NCBI RefSeq assembly: GCF_000420365.1
Contig: NZ_ATUU01000002.1
Coordinates: forward strand, 62,001 to 126,000
Origin: Weissella halotolerans DSM 20190
GTDB lineage: Bacteria > Bacillota > Bacilli > Lactobacillales > Lactobacillaceae
Length of the DNA: 64,000 bases
Direction: 5' to 3'
Shown here: piece after piece, positions 16,917 through 25,040 of the stretch
Numbering within the stretch: position 1 is the stretch's first letter
How the letters are laid out: every line of letters starts with the position of its first letter
The notes under the pieces: model-generated
What the model saw: the letters and a program-made list of their open reading frames with translations, nothing else
Database searches by the model: none
Told to the model about the DNA's origin: nothing
Program-made: the position numbers and the translations under genes

Positions 16917-17555
16917 CTAGGCCTGAGACAAAATACGAGACCCATGGACTTGCTGCACTCCTAGTGCTCCTACAATATCCTTATAATTATGACCAGTGAT
17001 GCCACCACCGGGCAAAATCTCCATCTTTTCAGGTGCCCAACGACAAAGTGTTTGCAAATGGGCCAAGGTCTTTGTAATTGGTACTTGCAAGGGGCCGCCA
17101 TGGGTTAAGACCCGCTTAACCCCATGATCTGCTAACCAAATAAGCGCCTGCTCTTGATACTCAAACCGAATCGCATCGAAGGCCATATGGCATACGACTT
17201 GCATTGGTGCAGCGGCTTCAATTAACTTTAGCATAGTCGCCCGATCTAAGTATCCATCCCCTGTCACTGCACCAAAGGTAACACTTTGCACTCCGAGGGC
17301 CCGAAAACGTTTTAAAGTCGCTAACATCATTTCAGTTTCTCGATGGTTATAGTAAAAATTACCTGCTCGTGGTCGTACCATCACAACCACTGATACCGCA
17401 TACGGCTGTGCTAACGCTAAAACATTCCGAACTAAATCATCTCTCGGTGTTAACCCACCAACAGCTAGATTAGTATTCAATTCTAACCGATCAATGCCCT
17501 GATCTAGGGCCCATTGAATGACATTTAGGTCAGCAACTGGCATTTCTTTTAACAT
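16917..17555 (-). CDS. cutC: CutC-family TIM-barrel protein
   Basis: A 212-residue TIM barrel of the CutC family, with RLELNTNLAVGGLTP, VVVMVRPRAGNFYYN, FGAVTGDGYLD, VCHMAFDAI and ILPGGGITGHN in order. CutC was named for copper homeostasis, but that role is disputed and the substrate unknown. GAGG lies 5 bases before the ATG. It stands alone between the DUF4767 gene and a divergent membrane-protein gene. The usual RIELC reads RLELN here, so the conserved Cys is absent. Confidence 0.88.
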   Translation of the reverse strand: MLKEMPVADLNVIQWALDQGIDRLELNTNLAVGGLTPRDDLVRNVLALAQPYAVSVVVMVRPRAGNFYYNHRETEMMLATLKRFRALGVQSVTFGAVTGDGYLDRATMLKLIEAAAPMQVVCHMAFDAIRFEYQEQALIWLADHGVKRVLTHGGPLQVPITKTLAHLQTLCRWAPEKMEILPGGGITGHNYKDIVGALGVQQVHGSRILSQA

Positions 17556-17856
17556 TATGACCTCATTTCAGTTTCTCTTTGAATACGCTTACTTTCTACT
17601 TGCCTAAACTTTACCATGATTCTGGCTAGCGTGCCATAAGCTTAAAGCTAGTAGAAAACAGCGTTAACAAATAAAAAGGTAAGCCAATATCCATAACAAG
17701 TCCTACCCCTACGGACAGGATGGACTCTTGTGCTGCCCTACAATTTAGAACTATGACTGAGGCTGACGTTGTCCTCAGAAGTGCGGTATACTAATTTGCT
17801 AGGAGCTATTTTAATAAATTTGTATCCATAGCGATAAAAATGGTAGGAGGCATTTT
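17556..17856. other. 300-base intergenic region between divergent cutC and membrane gene
   Basis: It holds a GGAGG six bases before the 17857 gene, a TATACT with a CTGACG 18 bases upstream (about 17771-17800) as a possible promoter, and a small CTGAGG/CCTCAG hairpin overlapping it. I see no RNA gene or ORF. Confidence 0.4.
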
Positions 17857-19557
17857 ATGAATTACAAAAAAATCACTAAAATAATTGGCATTATTCTAGT
17901 AGGTCTCATGCTTGCTTATCTTTCAGCCCGCATACAATTTGTCCACAACGCTCAAATTAATCCAGATGGTCGCTTTCATCTGATAAGAATGGCATCAATC
18001 TATCAATCTCTTAGTGATGGTCACTTACCCGATATGGTGAATTTTTTTGGATTCAACCAACGTGGATTAGCAATAACTGCTGTGTATCCTTGGCTTGGAA
18101 CATGGATGTTTATACTGCCAATGTTCATCTCACATAATCCAGCCGTTGTTGGTTTCATAGGCTTTTTCATCATCAACTTAATGACAATCGGTAGTATGTA
18201 CGCACTCACCAAAGAACTAACATCAAAATGGTGGCTACGTTTCCTCGGGGTTTGTTTATATCAATTCAATGCATACCACTTTATTTTAATGTATCAACGT
18301 ATGGCGCTTGGCGAGGCAATCGGCTATGCCCTCCTTCCCCTGGTCATGGCTGGCTTATTTAAGGTTTGGCGCAAAGAAAAGTACGGCTTCCTGTATGTAG
18401 GATTGGGCATGGGCATAATTGCAAATTCCCATATTCTTAGCCTAATTATAACTACATTACTGATTGTTATGATTGAACTATTGCGATTAGTCACACGACA
18501 TGTGGAGTGGTTTGAGGTTAAAGAACTATTAAAAGCCGCTTTACTAGCGCTTGCTCTGTCAATTTATTCATTAACAAATGTTTTAGTATGGGGTAGATAT
18601 AACCAGCTAATTCCACCAGTACCAAGAATTTCGCCAGTCGACCTTAATGCCTATATTCAAGAGACCCTCAGCAATACATTTATCGAAACTGCTTCACCAA
18701 CAATGGGCTTAATTATCACCTTAGTGTTACTAACCCTCTTTGTTTTGTTATTTATTGTGCCAAAAGGTAACTGGCGGTATTGGTCAATTGCTGCTATCTT
18801 CCTATTCATATGTACCCTAAATTGGCTGCCCTGGCCTTTGTTCTTACATACACCTCTAACACTATTCCAATTTACCATGCGTCTATTTTGTCCGATTGCC
18901 TTATTTATTGCAATTGCCCTTGTTCTATTTTTCAATCAACAAAAAGAGAATAATAAGCCCATTGCATTACTTCTTTGCGCTCTATTAGCTATAACGACAC
19001 TGTCAGGTGGGTATAAAGCTTACACAGATATTAAAAACCGACCATATCGAGAATGGCTTACGAATGATAACATGTCAAAACTAAAGAATAATGTAGAATC
19101 TGTTGATTATCTATTAGCAAAACCCGAATTAGTTGATAAACCATATTCATTTGGCCCTAATGGGAAGGCAACCAATCGGAATGAACGGGCAGCCTTTAAT
19201 TTTGATAACGACAAAAAATTTACTGTCGTTAGCTCTAATTATCATTCAGTAACCTTTAAGCAGAATACACCAGCTACCAAAAAAGTACTATTAATTCCTG
19301 TAGTTGGTTATCATCACTATCATTATCAAGTTAAATTAAATGGGGTAAATGTGCCAGTTCGCAAAAGTGATGGTCAATTAAAGGTAACTTTACCTGATGA
19401 TTTATTAAATAAACGCAATCAGGTAACAGTAACTGTTAATCATAATAATCGAAACCAGGTCATGTTTTTCATTTCCCTGCTTGCTAACATGGTGACCTTA
19501 CTCATTTTCAGCGTCTTTATCATGAAACATTTATTTAAACACGTTGTTGCAAAATAG
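17857..19557 (+). CDS. large multi-pass membrane protein, related to the 20681 gene
   Basis: A 566-residue protein: signal-anchor-like TM1, an extracytoplasmic motif NPDGRFHLIRMASIYQSL, about ten more hydrophobic segments, then a hydrophilic C-terminal domain (about 415-540) and a final TM. This is the architecture of GT-C/YfhO-like membrane proteins, some annotated as 6-pyruvoyl-tetrahydropterin-synthase-related. The 20681 gene shares the layout and the D..FHL.R motif. A sugar-transfer or glycolipid role is inference only. Its coding sequence looks more AT-rich than its neighbours, a possible sign of transfer. Confidence 0.65.
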   Translation: MNYKKITKIIGIILVGLMLAYLSARIQFVHNAQINPDGRFHLIRMASIYQSLSDGHLPDMVNFFGFNQRGLAITAVYPWLGTWMFILPMFISHNPAVVGFIGFFIINLMTIGSMYALTKELTSKWWLRFLGVCLYQFNAYHFILMYQRMALGEAIGYALLPLVMAGLFKVWRKEKYGFLYVGLGMGIIANSHILSLIITTLLIVMIELLRLVTRHVEWFEVKELLKAALLALALSIYSLTNVLVWGRYNQLIPPVPRISPVDLNAYIQETLSNTFIETASPTMGLIITLVLLTLFVLLFIVPKGNWRYWSIAAIFLFICTLNWLPWPLFLHTPLTLFQFTMRLFCPIALFIAIALVLFFNQQKENNKPIALLLCALLAITTLSGGYKAYTDIKNRPYREWLTNDNMSKLKNNVESVDYLLAKPELVDKPYSFGPNGKATNRNERAAFNFDNDKKFTVVSSNYHSVTFKQNTPATKKVLLIPVVGYHHYHYQVKLNGVNVPVRKSDGQLKVTLPDDLLNKRNQVTVTVNHNNRNQVMFFISLLANMVTLLIFSVFIMKHLFKHVVAK

Positions 19558-19605
19558 CTAACCAAGATTAATACCACTCGTTAGTGGGAGCAATCTAATC
19601 AGTGG

Positions 19606-19630
19606 GTGTATTTTACCCCTTCAAATACAC
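19606..19630. other. isolated hairpin in the 17857 gene/rpmA gap
   Basis: GTGTATTT and AAATACAC form a perfect 8-base stem with a 9-base loop and no T-run. The 213-base gap also has CCACT-CGTT-AGTGG at about 19574. Role unknown. Confidence 0.3.
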
Positions 19631-19723
19631 ATCCTCGAATGATCTCAGTTCAAACAGGATATGCATGCATACTAGGGGCGTTATTTGTATCAACCTATCC
19701 TCCACAAACCACCTTAGAACAAT

Positions 19724-19767
19724 AAAAAAAGGACTTACCAAACTAAATTGGTAAGTCCTTTTTTATT
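19724..19767. terminator. bidirectional terminator after rpmA
   Basis: AAAAAAGGACTTACCAA and its complement, short loop, with A/T tails on both sides. Primarily ends rplU-rpmA and can also stop the convergent 17857 transcript. Confidence 0.9.
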
Positions 19768-19770
19768 AAA

Positions 19771-20082
19771 TTACTTAGCGATCATTTCGTTGTATTCTTC
19801 ACGAGAGATCACTGATACTTGACGGCGGTCACGGCCCAAACGACCGAACTTAACCACACCATCTGTCAAAGCAAACAAGGTATCATCACCACCGCGACCA
19901 ACATTGGCCCCTGGATAGATATGTGTTCCCCGTTGACGATAAATAATTGATCCAGCTGTAACATCTTGTCCGTCAGCGCGCTTAGTTCCTAGGCGACGAC
20001 CAGCAGAGTCACGACCGTTAGCAGATGATCCGCCACCTTTGTGGTGCGCGAACATCGTTAAATTAGTTAAATTCAATTGCAT
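19771..20082 (-). CDS. rpmA: ribosomal protein bL27 with N-terminal extension
   Basis: A 103-residue large-subunit protein whose processed N-terminus reaches the peptidyl-transferase centre. The core [15 protein letters not shown] is canonical. It is preceded by 11 residues ([11 protein letters not shown]) corresponding to the Firmicutes extension removed by the protease Prp. The junction reads MF-A rather than the usual FF-A. I kept the long start because GGAG lies 10 bases upstream and the internal Met10 has no Shine-Dalgarno. Only 27 bases separate it from rplU, leaving no room for prp. Confidence 0.93.
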   Translation of the reverse strand: MQLNLTNLTMFAHHKGGGSSANGRDSAGRRLGTKRADGQDVTAGSIIYRQRGTHIYPGANVGRGGDDTLFALTDGVVKFGRLGRDRRQVSVISREEYNEMIAK

Positions 20083-20109
20083 GATTCAAACTCTCCTCTC
20101 TCTAACGCC

Positions 20110-20412
20110 CTAGGCAATCGCGTCAATGACAACCTTAGTATAAGGTTGACGATGACCTTGCTTAGAATGTGAGCCCTTCTTAGGCTTATACTTAAAGGTA
20201 ACAACCTTCTTTTGCTTGCCTTGCTTTTGTACGGTTCCAGAAACGGATGCACCTTCTACGTAAGGGGCGCCAATCTTACCGTCAGCAAAGACAACCTTAT
20301 CAAAGACAACCTTATCGCCTTCAGCGTTTTCAAGCTTTTCAACGTAAATCACGTCACCTGGTGTAACCTTATATTGCTTTCCACCAGTCTCAATAATTGC
20401 ATATGCTGCCAT
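20110..20412 (-). CDS. rplU: ribosomal protein bL21
   Basis: A 100-residue large-subunit protein that starts [16 protein letters not shown] and contains the bL21 C-terminal [17 protein letters not shown]. The ATG at 20412 has AGGAGG 11 bases upstream; reading further upstream would enter the untranslated leader. It is the first gene of a two-gene operon with rpmA, from a strong promoter and a leader of about 129 bases. Confidence 0.96.
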   Translation of the reverse strand: MAAYAIIETGGKQYKVTPGDVIYVEKLENAEGDKVVFDKVVFADGKIGAPYVEGASVSGTVQKQGKQKKVVTFKYKPKKGSHSKQGHRQPYTKVVIDAIA

Positions 20413-20541
20413 GAGTCTGCAGACCTCCTCTTTTTCCTTTGCTATTGCTAGCGACAACTTAGACTCACCGTGCCCGCGGACAAAACTGCCACTTACTACA
20501 GACAACGAATGGTTGCAGTTTGTGAGTTCCACAAACACAAC
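20413..20541 (-). ncRNA. putative L21 leader of rplU-rpmA
   Basis: A leader of about 129 bases lies between the predicted start site and rplU. Firmicutes carry a structured L21 leader at this place, implicated in autogenous control. I place it by position; I have not matched the consensus in detail. Confidence 0.45.
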
Positions 20542-20547
20542 GTGTCT

Positions 20548-20576
20548 ATTATAGCCCATCGTACCCATTTAGGCAA
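20548..20576 (-). promoter_or_regulatory. rplU-rpmA promoter
   Basis: TTGCCT (20571-20576), 17 bases, TATAAT (20548-20553) on the minus strand. Confidence 0.75.
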
Positions 20577-20607
20577 TCCCTAACTTAGAAATAGCCAGCC
20601 TACTAAG

Positions 20608-20636
20608 CTGACATACCGGCCAGTGTCAACTATGCT
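20608..20636 (+). promoter_or_regulatory. promoter of the 20681 membrane gene
   Basis: CTGACA (20608-20613), 17 bases, TATGCT (20631-20636). It lies back-to-back with the rplU promoter. Confidence 0.5.
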
Positions 20637-20680
20637 ATGATAAATGTGCGATTATCTTTTAACATGTGAGGCTTTTTAAC

Positions 20681-22447
20681 GTGAATACCCGATTTAAATT
20701 CTGGCCCTGGTTGGTTCTACTAACCCTACCCTGGCTTTTATTACTGCCGCTTTTACTAACTGGTACCCTATCATATCGGCATGATACCTGGTTTCATCTG
20801 ATGCGGATTTATGAAATTCGTCAAGCCATGCTACACCAGGCCTTGCCCACGCTAGGCTCTTGGTTCACCTTTGGTCAAGCTGGGCAACTCATTCAGGGTC
20901 TCTATCCTAGTCAGACCCTCCTACCTCTGGTGGCCATCACGAATTGGCTAGCCCCGGTCCAACAAGTCTACTGTATCTTTGGTCTCATCCTTTGTGCCAT
21001 TGCCGCCAGTAACTACCTCGTTTTCAAGGCTAGCCACTTAACCACTAATCAGGCCCTGCTAGCTGCGCTCACCGTTACTTACAGCATTCCCCTCATTAAT
21101 TTGCTGGTCTATGGCCAATTACCACTCGCTCTGGTTTTTATTTTCATGCCACCAATTTTTTGGAGCCTTTACCAGCTGCAAACGAACACTCCCCATCCTG
21201 CAACAGCTACTGTCTTGGGGCTTAATATTGGACTAACCTTACTTACCCACTTACCATCTGCCTTTATTTTAATTTTATTAGTAGTGCTGATTGCTGGCCT
21301 TGACCTTATCAGTCATCGCCATCGCTTTCTCTCCTTTGTTCAAGCTGGTTGCTGGGCGCTGGGGATTGGCTTACCCACCTTGGTCACTATCTTAGTTGCT
21401 AGTAGTCAAACCTTGGCTGTCGCTAAAGTTGCCCAACGCTCCTTCTTTCAGTGGGGCCAGTTATTCGAAGAACATTGGCACCACCTAGGAATTGGCCCTT
21501 ATTTTGGTTACACCCCGCTAACCCTGCTAGCATTAACCTACCTAGCTTTAACTCTGTGGCGCCATGATAACTGGCGACCACTTAAAATAGCTAGTCTAAC
21601 TCTTTTCTTTATTTATGGCAGTAATTTAACCTTGCAGCCCCTAATTGAACTAGTCCAATTTCCACAACGTTTTTACCTTTACAGCGCGCAACTTGCTATT
21701 TTCATTTGCTTAGTCCGCTTGTGTCAACAACCCTTAGGTAAGGGGGTTTCGACCATTTTTTACATAGTTCTAGCCAGCGTGACCCTATTTTCAGCTGCTA
21801 AAACTGTCTTCCATGTTCACCAGCAATTACAAGCACAAACAACTTGGCAGGCCCAACCTGGTTATCACCGCCGACTGACTAAAATTACAAATCAGACTTA
21901 TCAGCAACCGGCCTTCATTAACATGCGAACCTACCGCGACTACCTGCCGATTGAACAGGCTCCTTATGTTAAAGCTGGTAAAAAAGCCTTTTTTGCTTCT
22001 GAATATGCTCGGGATGTTAACCAGGCCCATTCAGTTAGGCCCAGTCATTTTTCTGGTAACGATTTGCACTTAGACAAAACGCAGCCAACTGACTTTGCCA
22101 GTCCAGTGACCGTGAATCCACCAAAACGGCAACACAGTGTTCCAAACGGCATTGATCTATGGGTGCACTTGCCCAAAAGTGGCCACTATGATTTACCAAT
22201 CTGGCAATACCATTACTTATCCTATCAAGTCTTTGATAACGGTCAGCCTCGTATTAGTCGTGTTTCTAAACAAGGCCGCCTACAATTAAAGCTTCAGGCG
22301 GGTGATCATCACTTACAGATACGGCTTTTACTACCCACTTGGCTCCTAGCTGCTTACCTGACTAGTGCAACGAGCTTGGCCCTTTTAGGACTTTACTTAC
22401 TTTGCCAAAAACGACCACCGTATAAAAGCAAAAACAAGGCGGGTTAG
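20681..22447 (+). CDS. large multi-pass membrane protein, GT-C/YfhO-like
   Basis: A 588-residue protein with TM1 at its start, an external SYRHDTWFHLMRIYEIRQ motif, about ten more membrane segments, a hydrophilic domain (about 390-545) and a last TM. The D..FHL.R motif and layout match the 17857 gene, so the two are probably paralogues. Such proteins are suspected glycosyltransferases of the GT-C fold; the substrate is unknown. I chose the GTG at 20681, 9 bases after GAGG, since the GTG at 20666 overlaps that Shine-Dalgarno. The stop codon lies inside the shared terminator stem. Confidence 0.65.
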   Translation: MNTRFKFWPWLVLLTLPWLLLLPLLLTGTLSYRHDTWFHLMRIYEIRQAMLHQALPTLGSWFTFGQAGQLIQGLYPSQTLLPLVAITNWLAPVQQVYCIFGLILCAIAASNYLVFKASHLTTNQALLAALTVTYSIPLINLLVYGQLPLALVFIFMPPIFWSLYQLQTNTPHPATATVLGLNIGLTLLTHLPSAFILILLVVLIAGLDLISHRHRFLSFVQAGCWALGIGLPTLVTILVASSQTLAVAKVAQRSFFQWGQLFEEHWHHLGIGPYFGYTPLTLLALTYLALTLWRHDNWRPLKIASLTLFFIYGSNLTLQPLIELVQFPQRFYLYSAQLAIFICLVRLCQQPLGKGVSTIFYIVLASVTLFSAAKTVFHVHQQLQAQTTWQAQPGYHRRLTKITNQTYQQPAFINMRTYRDYLPIEQAPYVKAGKKAFFASEYARDVNQAHSVRPSHFSGNDLHLDKTQPTDFASPVTVNPPKRQHSVPNGIDLWVHLPKSGHYDLPIWQYHYLSYQVFDNGQPRISRVSKQGRLQLKLQAGDHHLQIRLLLPTWLLAAYLTSATSLALLGLYLLCQKRPPYKSKNKAG

Positions 22448-22469
22448 ATTAAACCCGCCTTGTTTTTTT
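22431..22469. terminator. bidirectional terminator between the 20681 gene and the ABC permease
   Basis: AAAACAAGGCGGGTT and its complement around AGATT. It contains the stop codon of the plus-strand gene and touches the stop codon of the minus-strand permease, so two convergent genes share it. Confidence 0.9.
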
Positions 22470-23352
22470 AATGGCGCTGCGACCAATAGTAACTCAGAAT
22501 GGTTAGTAGACTAGCAACCACTAGCCAAGCTAGTAGATAAAGCTGACTGGCCCCCGAACTTATGACCTGTCCCGCTAGATCCGTCAAACGATTGCCAAAA
22601 AAAAGATCGTATTGTTGTCGGGCAGCCGCAGACATTCCCTTGAAAAAGCTATCTGCACTAGGCGCCATTAAAATCTGCTTAAATAACGCTCCCTCGTGCA
22701 CAAAGGGCAAACTCAGGACTAACTTTTGTAAACTATTACTTAAAGCCCCTAGCGGCAGATAAATCCCCGCGACAAAGCCGATTAATGTGCCCACCATCGT
22801 ACTGAAAATTGAAAATGACTGGAGACTTTTCATCATTGCTACCCAAGGTAATGCTAACAAACAGGCAAGCAGACTGGCAAAAACCATTAGCCCCACTAAC
22901 TGGCTCCAGGCTACTAGGCTAAATCCCGTGAGACCTGACCAGCCCACAAAAATAATAGTACCCGCCAGGAAGGTAGCCCCGGTCGTGATAAACGTTAATA
23001 TGACAGCTGAAATTAAATAGGCCAGCAACATGCGATAGGGCTTAACGCCCGCTATCATAAAGTCTGCTTGCTTTCCACTAACACGATCTTCCACCAAGAC
23101 ACTCAAACCATTAATGGCAGCAGTGGCTAGGGTGACTACTACCAGCCCACTAATTAACCAAAAATTAATCATCGTCGTTCCCGCAAGGCCCACATGTTGA
23201 CTATGGATAGCCGCTTTTAATTGACTGATTTGTAGATTATTCAAAAAAAGTTTATACATCATAATTAAAATGGCGACTGAAATGAAGGACATGGCAAAGG
23301 AAGTCCGGTCCCGTAGGGTATACAATAGGTTCCGTTTAATTAGACTCAGCAT
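22468..23352 (-). CDS. ABC-2 type transporter permease
   Basis: A 294-residue membrane subunit with six hydrophobic segments: TM1 near residues 20-38 (MSFISVAILIMMYKL), a large external loop, then five more to the C-terminus. The ABC-2 fold suggests an exporter. GGAGG lies 6 bases before the ATG. It overlaps the ATPase gene by 17 bases, so the two form one transporter. The substrate cannot be told from sequence. Confidence 0.85.
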   Translation of the reverse strand: MLSLIKRNLLYTLRDRTSFAMSFISVAILIMMYKLFLNNLQISQLKAAIHSQHVGLAGTTMINFWLISGLVVVTLATAAINGLSVLVEDRVSGKQADFMIAGVKPYRMLLAYLISAVILTFITTGATFLAGTIIFVGWSGLTGFSLVAWSQLVGLMVFASLLACLLALPWVAMMKSLQSFSIFSTMVGTLIGFVAGIYLPLGALSNSLQKLVLSLPFVHEGALFKQILMAPSADSFFKGMSAAARQQYDLFFGNRLTDLAGQVISSGASQLYLLAWLVVASLLTILSYYWSQRH

Positions 23353-24235
23353 GTAACACCTCCCGTTGAGCTTGCGCCAAGCGATTTAGATAGGCACCTT
23401 CTAAACTTTGTGGTTCATCCTTAAAATCAACTAACCGCCCCGTCTGATATGCATGATTAATGATGCTCATCTTCTCATCTAAGGATTGGTAAGGTAGCTG
23501 CTTAATCTCTACCTGGTCCCCAGTTGCTTCCTTCAACCATAAACGCAATTGGTTTTGTGAATAGGCTTGGATAAAATCAGCTGGTTGACCATCAAATTGC
23601 AAACGGCCCTCCAAAAGCACCAGCAATTGGTCGACATCCGCCATTTCTTCTAGATAGTGGGTAATCAAAATAATAGATACCTGATCCTGGTGCCGAATTT
23701 GTGTCAAAGCTGACCAAATATGTTGGCGAATTTCAGGATCAATTCCACTAGTCGGTTCATCTAACACCAATAAACGTGGCCGATTTAAAAGGGCACTTGC
23801 AATATCAACGCGGCGTTTCTGACCACCAGATAATTTACCATATGAATACTTGGCTAACTCATCAATCCCCAAACTGGGCGTTAATTCAGCAATCCGGGCA
23901 ACAGTTGCCTTCTTGGATAATCCTTTTATCGCTCCTCGTGAAATTAGATTTTCTTTGACCGTCAGATAGTCGTCTAAGACACTTGTTTGATGTACGTACC
24001 CTGTAATCCGAGCACGTTCCCCTGCTGATAGTACATGCTGATTCTCATCCAACCACTCGACCTGCCCCTCAGTAGGTGTTAGTTGGTGACTAATTAGACG
24101 CATCAATGTTGATTTTCCGGCTCCATTTGGCCCTAAAACACCAATAAATTGCTGATCATGCAAAGTAAAGGAAAGATCCTTTAAAACAACCCGTTTCCCA
24201 TACTGATGACGCAAGTGATTCACCTTTATTCTCAT
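23336..24235 (-). CDS. ABC transporter ATP-binding protein
   Basis: A 299-residue ATPase with Walker A GPNGAGKST (about residues 36-44), Q-loop region, signature LSGGQKRR, Walker B LLVLDEP and switch His in ILITHYLEEM. The C-terminal 80 residues form the accessory part common to DrrA/NatA-type exporters. It is the first gene of the two-gene operon with the ABC-2 permease. The Shine-Dalgarno is weak (TAGG). Confidence 0.92.
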   Translation of the reverse strand: MRIKVNHLRHQYGKRVVLKDLSFTLHDQQFIGVLGPNGAGKSTLMRLISHQLTPTEGQVEWLDENQHVLSAGERARITGYVHQTSVLDDYLTVKENLISRGAIKGLSKKATVARIAELTPSLGIDELAKYSYGKLSGGQKRRVDIASALLNRPRLLVLDEPTSGIDPEIRQHIWSALTQIRHQDQVSIILITHYLEEMADVDQLLVLLEGRLQFDGQPADFIQAYSQNQLRLWLKEATGDQVEIKQLPYQSLDEKMSIINHAYQTGRLVDFKDEPQSLEGAYLNRLAQAQREVLHAESN

Positions 24236-24324
24236 CTTATTTACCTACTTTCCCAAAAAATCTGACCATTAACCTACTCTTTGCATATAATAATCCCGGT
24301 AATGATATAAAAACAAGCAGTAAT

Positions 24325-24358
24325 TAAAAAAACACCTCATTAATTAATGAGGTGTTTT
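24325..24358 (-). terminator. terminator after tRNA-Arg
   Basis: AAAACACCTCATTAA and its complement form a perfect stem, with TTTTTTT on the minus strand. It is nearly symmetrical. Confidence 0.88.
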
Positions 24359-24362
24359 ACGA

Positions 24363-24436
24363 TGTACCCGGTGGGGTTCGAACCCACAGTCGCTCGGGTA
24401 GAAACCGAGTGCATTATCCAGTTATGCTACGGGTAC
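24363..24436 (-). tRNA. tRNA-Arg (TCT)
   Basis: A 74-base cloverleaf, acceptor GTACCCG/CGGGTAC, anticodon stem CTCGG/CCGAG with loop TTTCTAC (anticodon TCT), TTCGAAC T-loop. CCA is not encoded. It has its own promoter and terminator. Confidence 0.95.
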
Positions 24437-24441
24437 GACAG

Positions 24442-24472
24442 GTTAAACGGTGAAACCAAGCCACCGTTTAAC
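24442..24472. promoter_or_regulatory. perfect 11-base inverted repeat in the tRNA-Arg leader
   Basis: GTTAAACGGTG and CACCGTTTAAC around a 9-base loop, lying between the -10 box and the mature tRNA 5' end. It could be an operator at the start site or a 5' leader hairpin. Confidence 0.5.
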
Positions 24473-24473
24473 T

Positions 24474-24502
24474 ATTGTAGACTGATTTTCAAACTGGTGC
24501 AA
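24474..24502 (-). promoter_or_regulatory. tRNA-Arg promoter
   Basis: TTGCAC (24497-24502), 17 bases, TACAAT (24474-24479) on the minus strand. Confidence 0.65.
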
Positions 24503-24533
24503 GCCTCAAAAGTGTAGTCCAACTCAAGGTTAG

Positions 24534-25040
24534 TCAAGCTGACTGCAAAATTTGCAGCAGAACAGAATCTAATTCTTTTTCTGACAGTGATAACTCATTC
24601 AAGCCCAATTTAAGAAAGGACCGCCAAGCATGGGCAAAATCTGCCTGTCGCTTTTGATAATAGGCATTATTAAGCATGGTCAACATCCCCATATAGTGGT
24701 GGCCTAGTTGGCCTTTAGGAAAACGTCCTAGAGCCGTAAAATCCGCCTGCTCTAATACCATCAGATGGGTCCACTGTTGGGCCACACTAATATCTAAAAA
24801 GGCAACCAAGGCTTGTGCATAGATCGCCAAAACCTTGTCTGGCTGTGCCTTTACCTTCAAACTTGCAAAATTAGGATTAATCCCCTGTGTTTCGACCATT
24901 AGGGCATTGATTAAGGCTGATAAATTCAAGTAATCATTTAACAACCAATCTTGCTGTTTTAACGGCCGCTCCCAGAGCGGATGCCCTTGCCGTCGCCAAT
25001 CTTGCGTTAACCGTAAATACCTTGCAATATCTAGCGTCAT
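24534..25040 (-). CDS. unidentified protein, third gene of a three-gene operon
   Basis: A 168-residue, mostly helical, soluble-looking protein with no signal peptide, membrane segment or motif I recognise. It begins MTLDIARYLRLTQDWRRQGH and is rich in Leu, Gln and Trp. Its ATG overlaps the stop of the preceding gene (ATGA), showing translational coupling. Start and frame are supported by length and by the overlap. Function unknown. Confidence 0.65.
   Translation of the reverse strand: MTLDIARYLRLTQDWRRQGHPLWERPLKQQDWLLNDYLNLSALINALMVETQGINPNFASLKVKAQPDKVLAIYAQALVAFLDISVAQQWTHLMVLEQADFTALGRFPKGQLGHHYMGMLTMLNNAYYQKRQADFAHAWRSFLKLGLNELSLSEKELDSVLLQILQSA

Noticed and set aside
19558-19723. Small RNA gene in the gap after the 17857 gene
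   Set aside because: Two small hairpins only, no promoter followed by terminator on the same strand.
24534-25040. SbcC-like exonuclease label for the coiled-coil protein of the three-gene operon
   Set aside because: No Walker motif or nuclease signature; coiled coil alone is not evidence.
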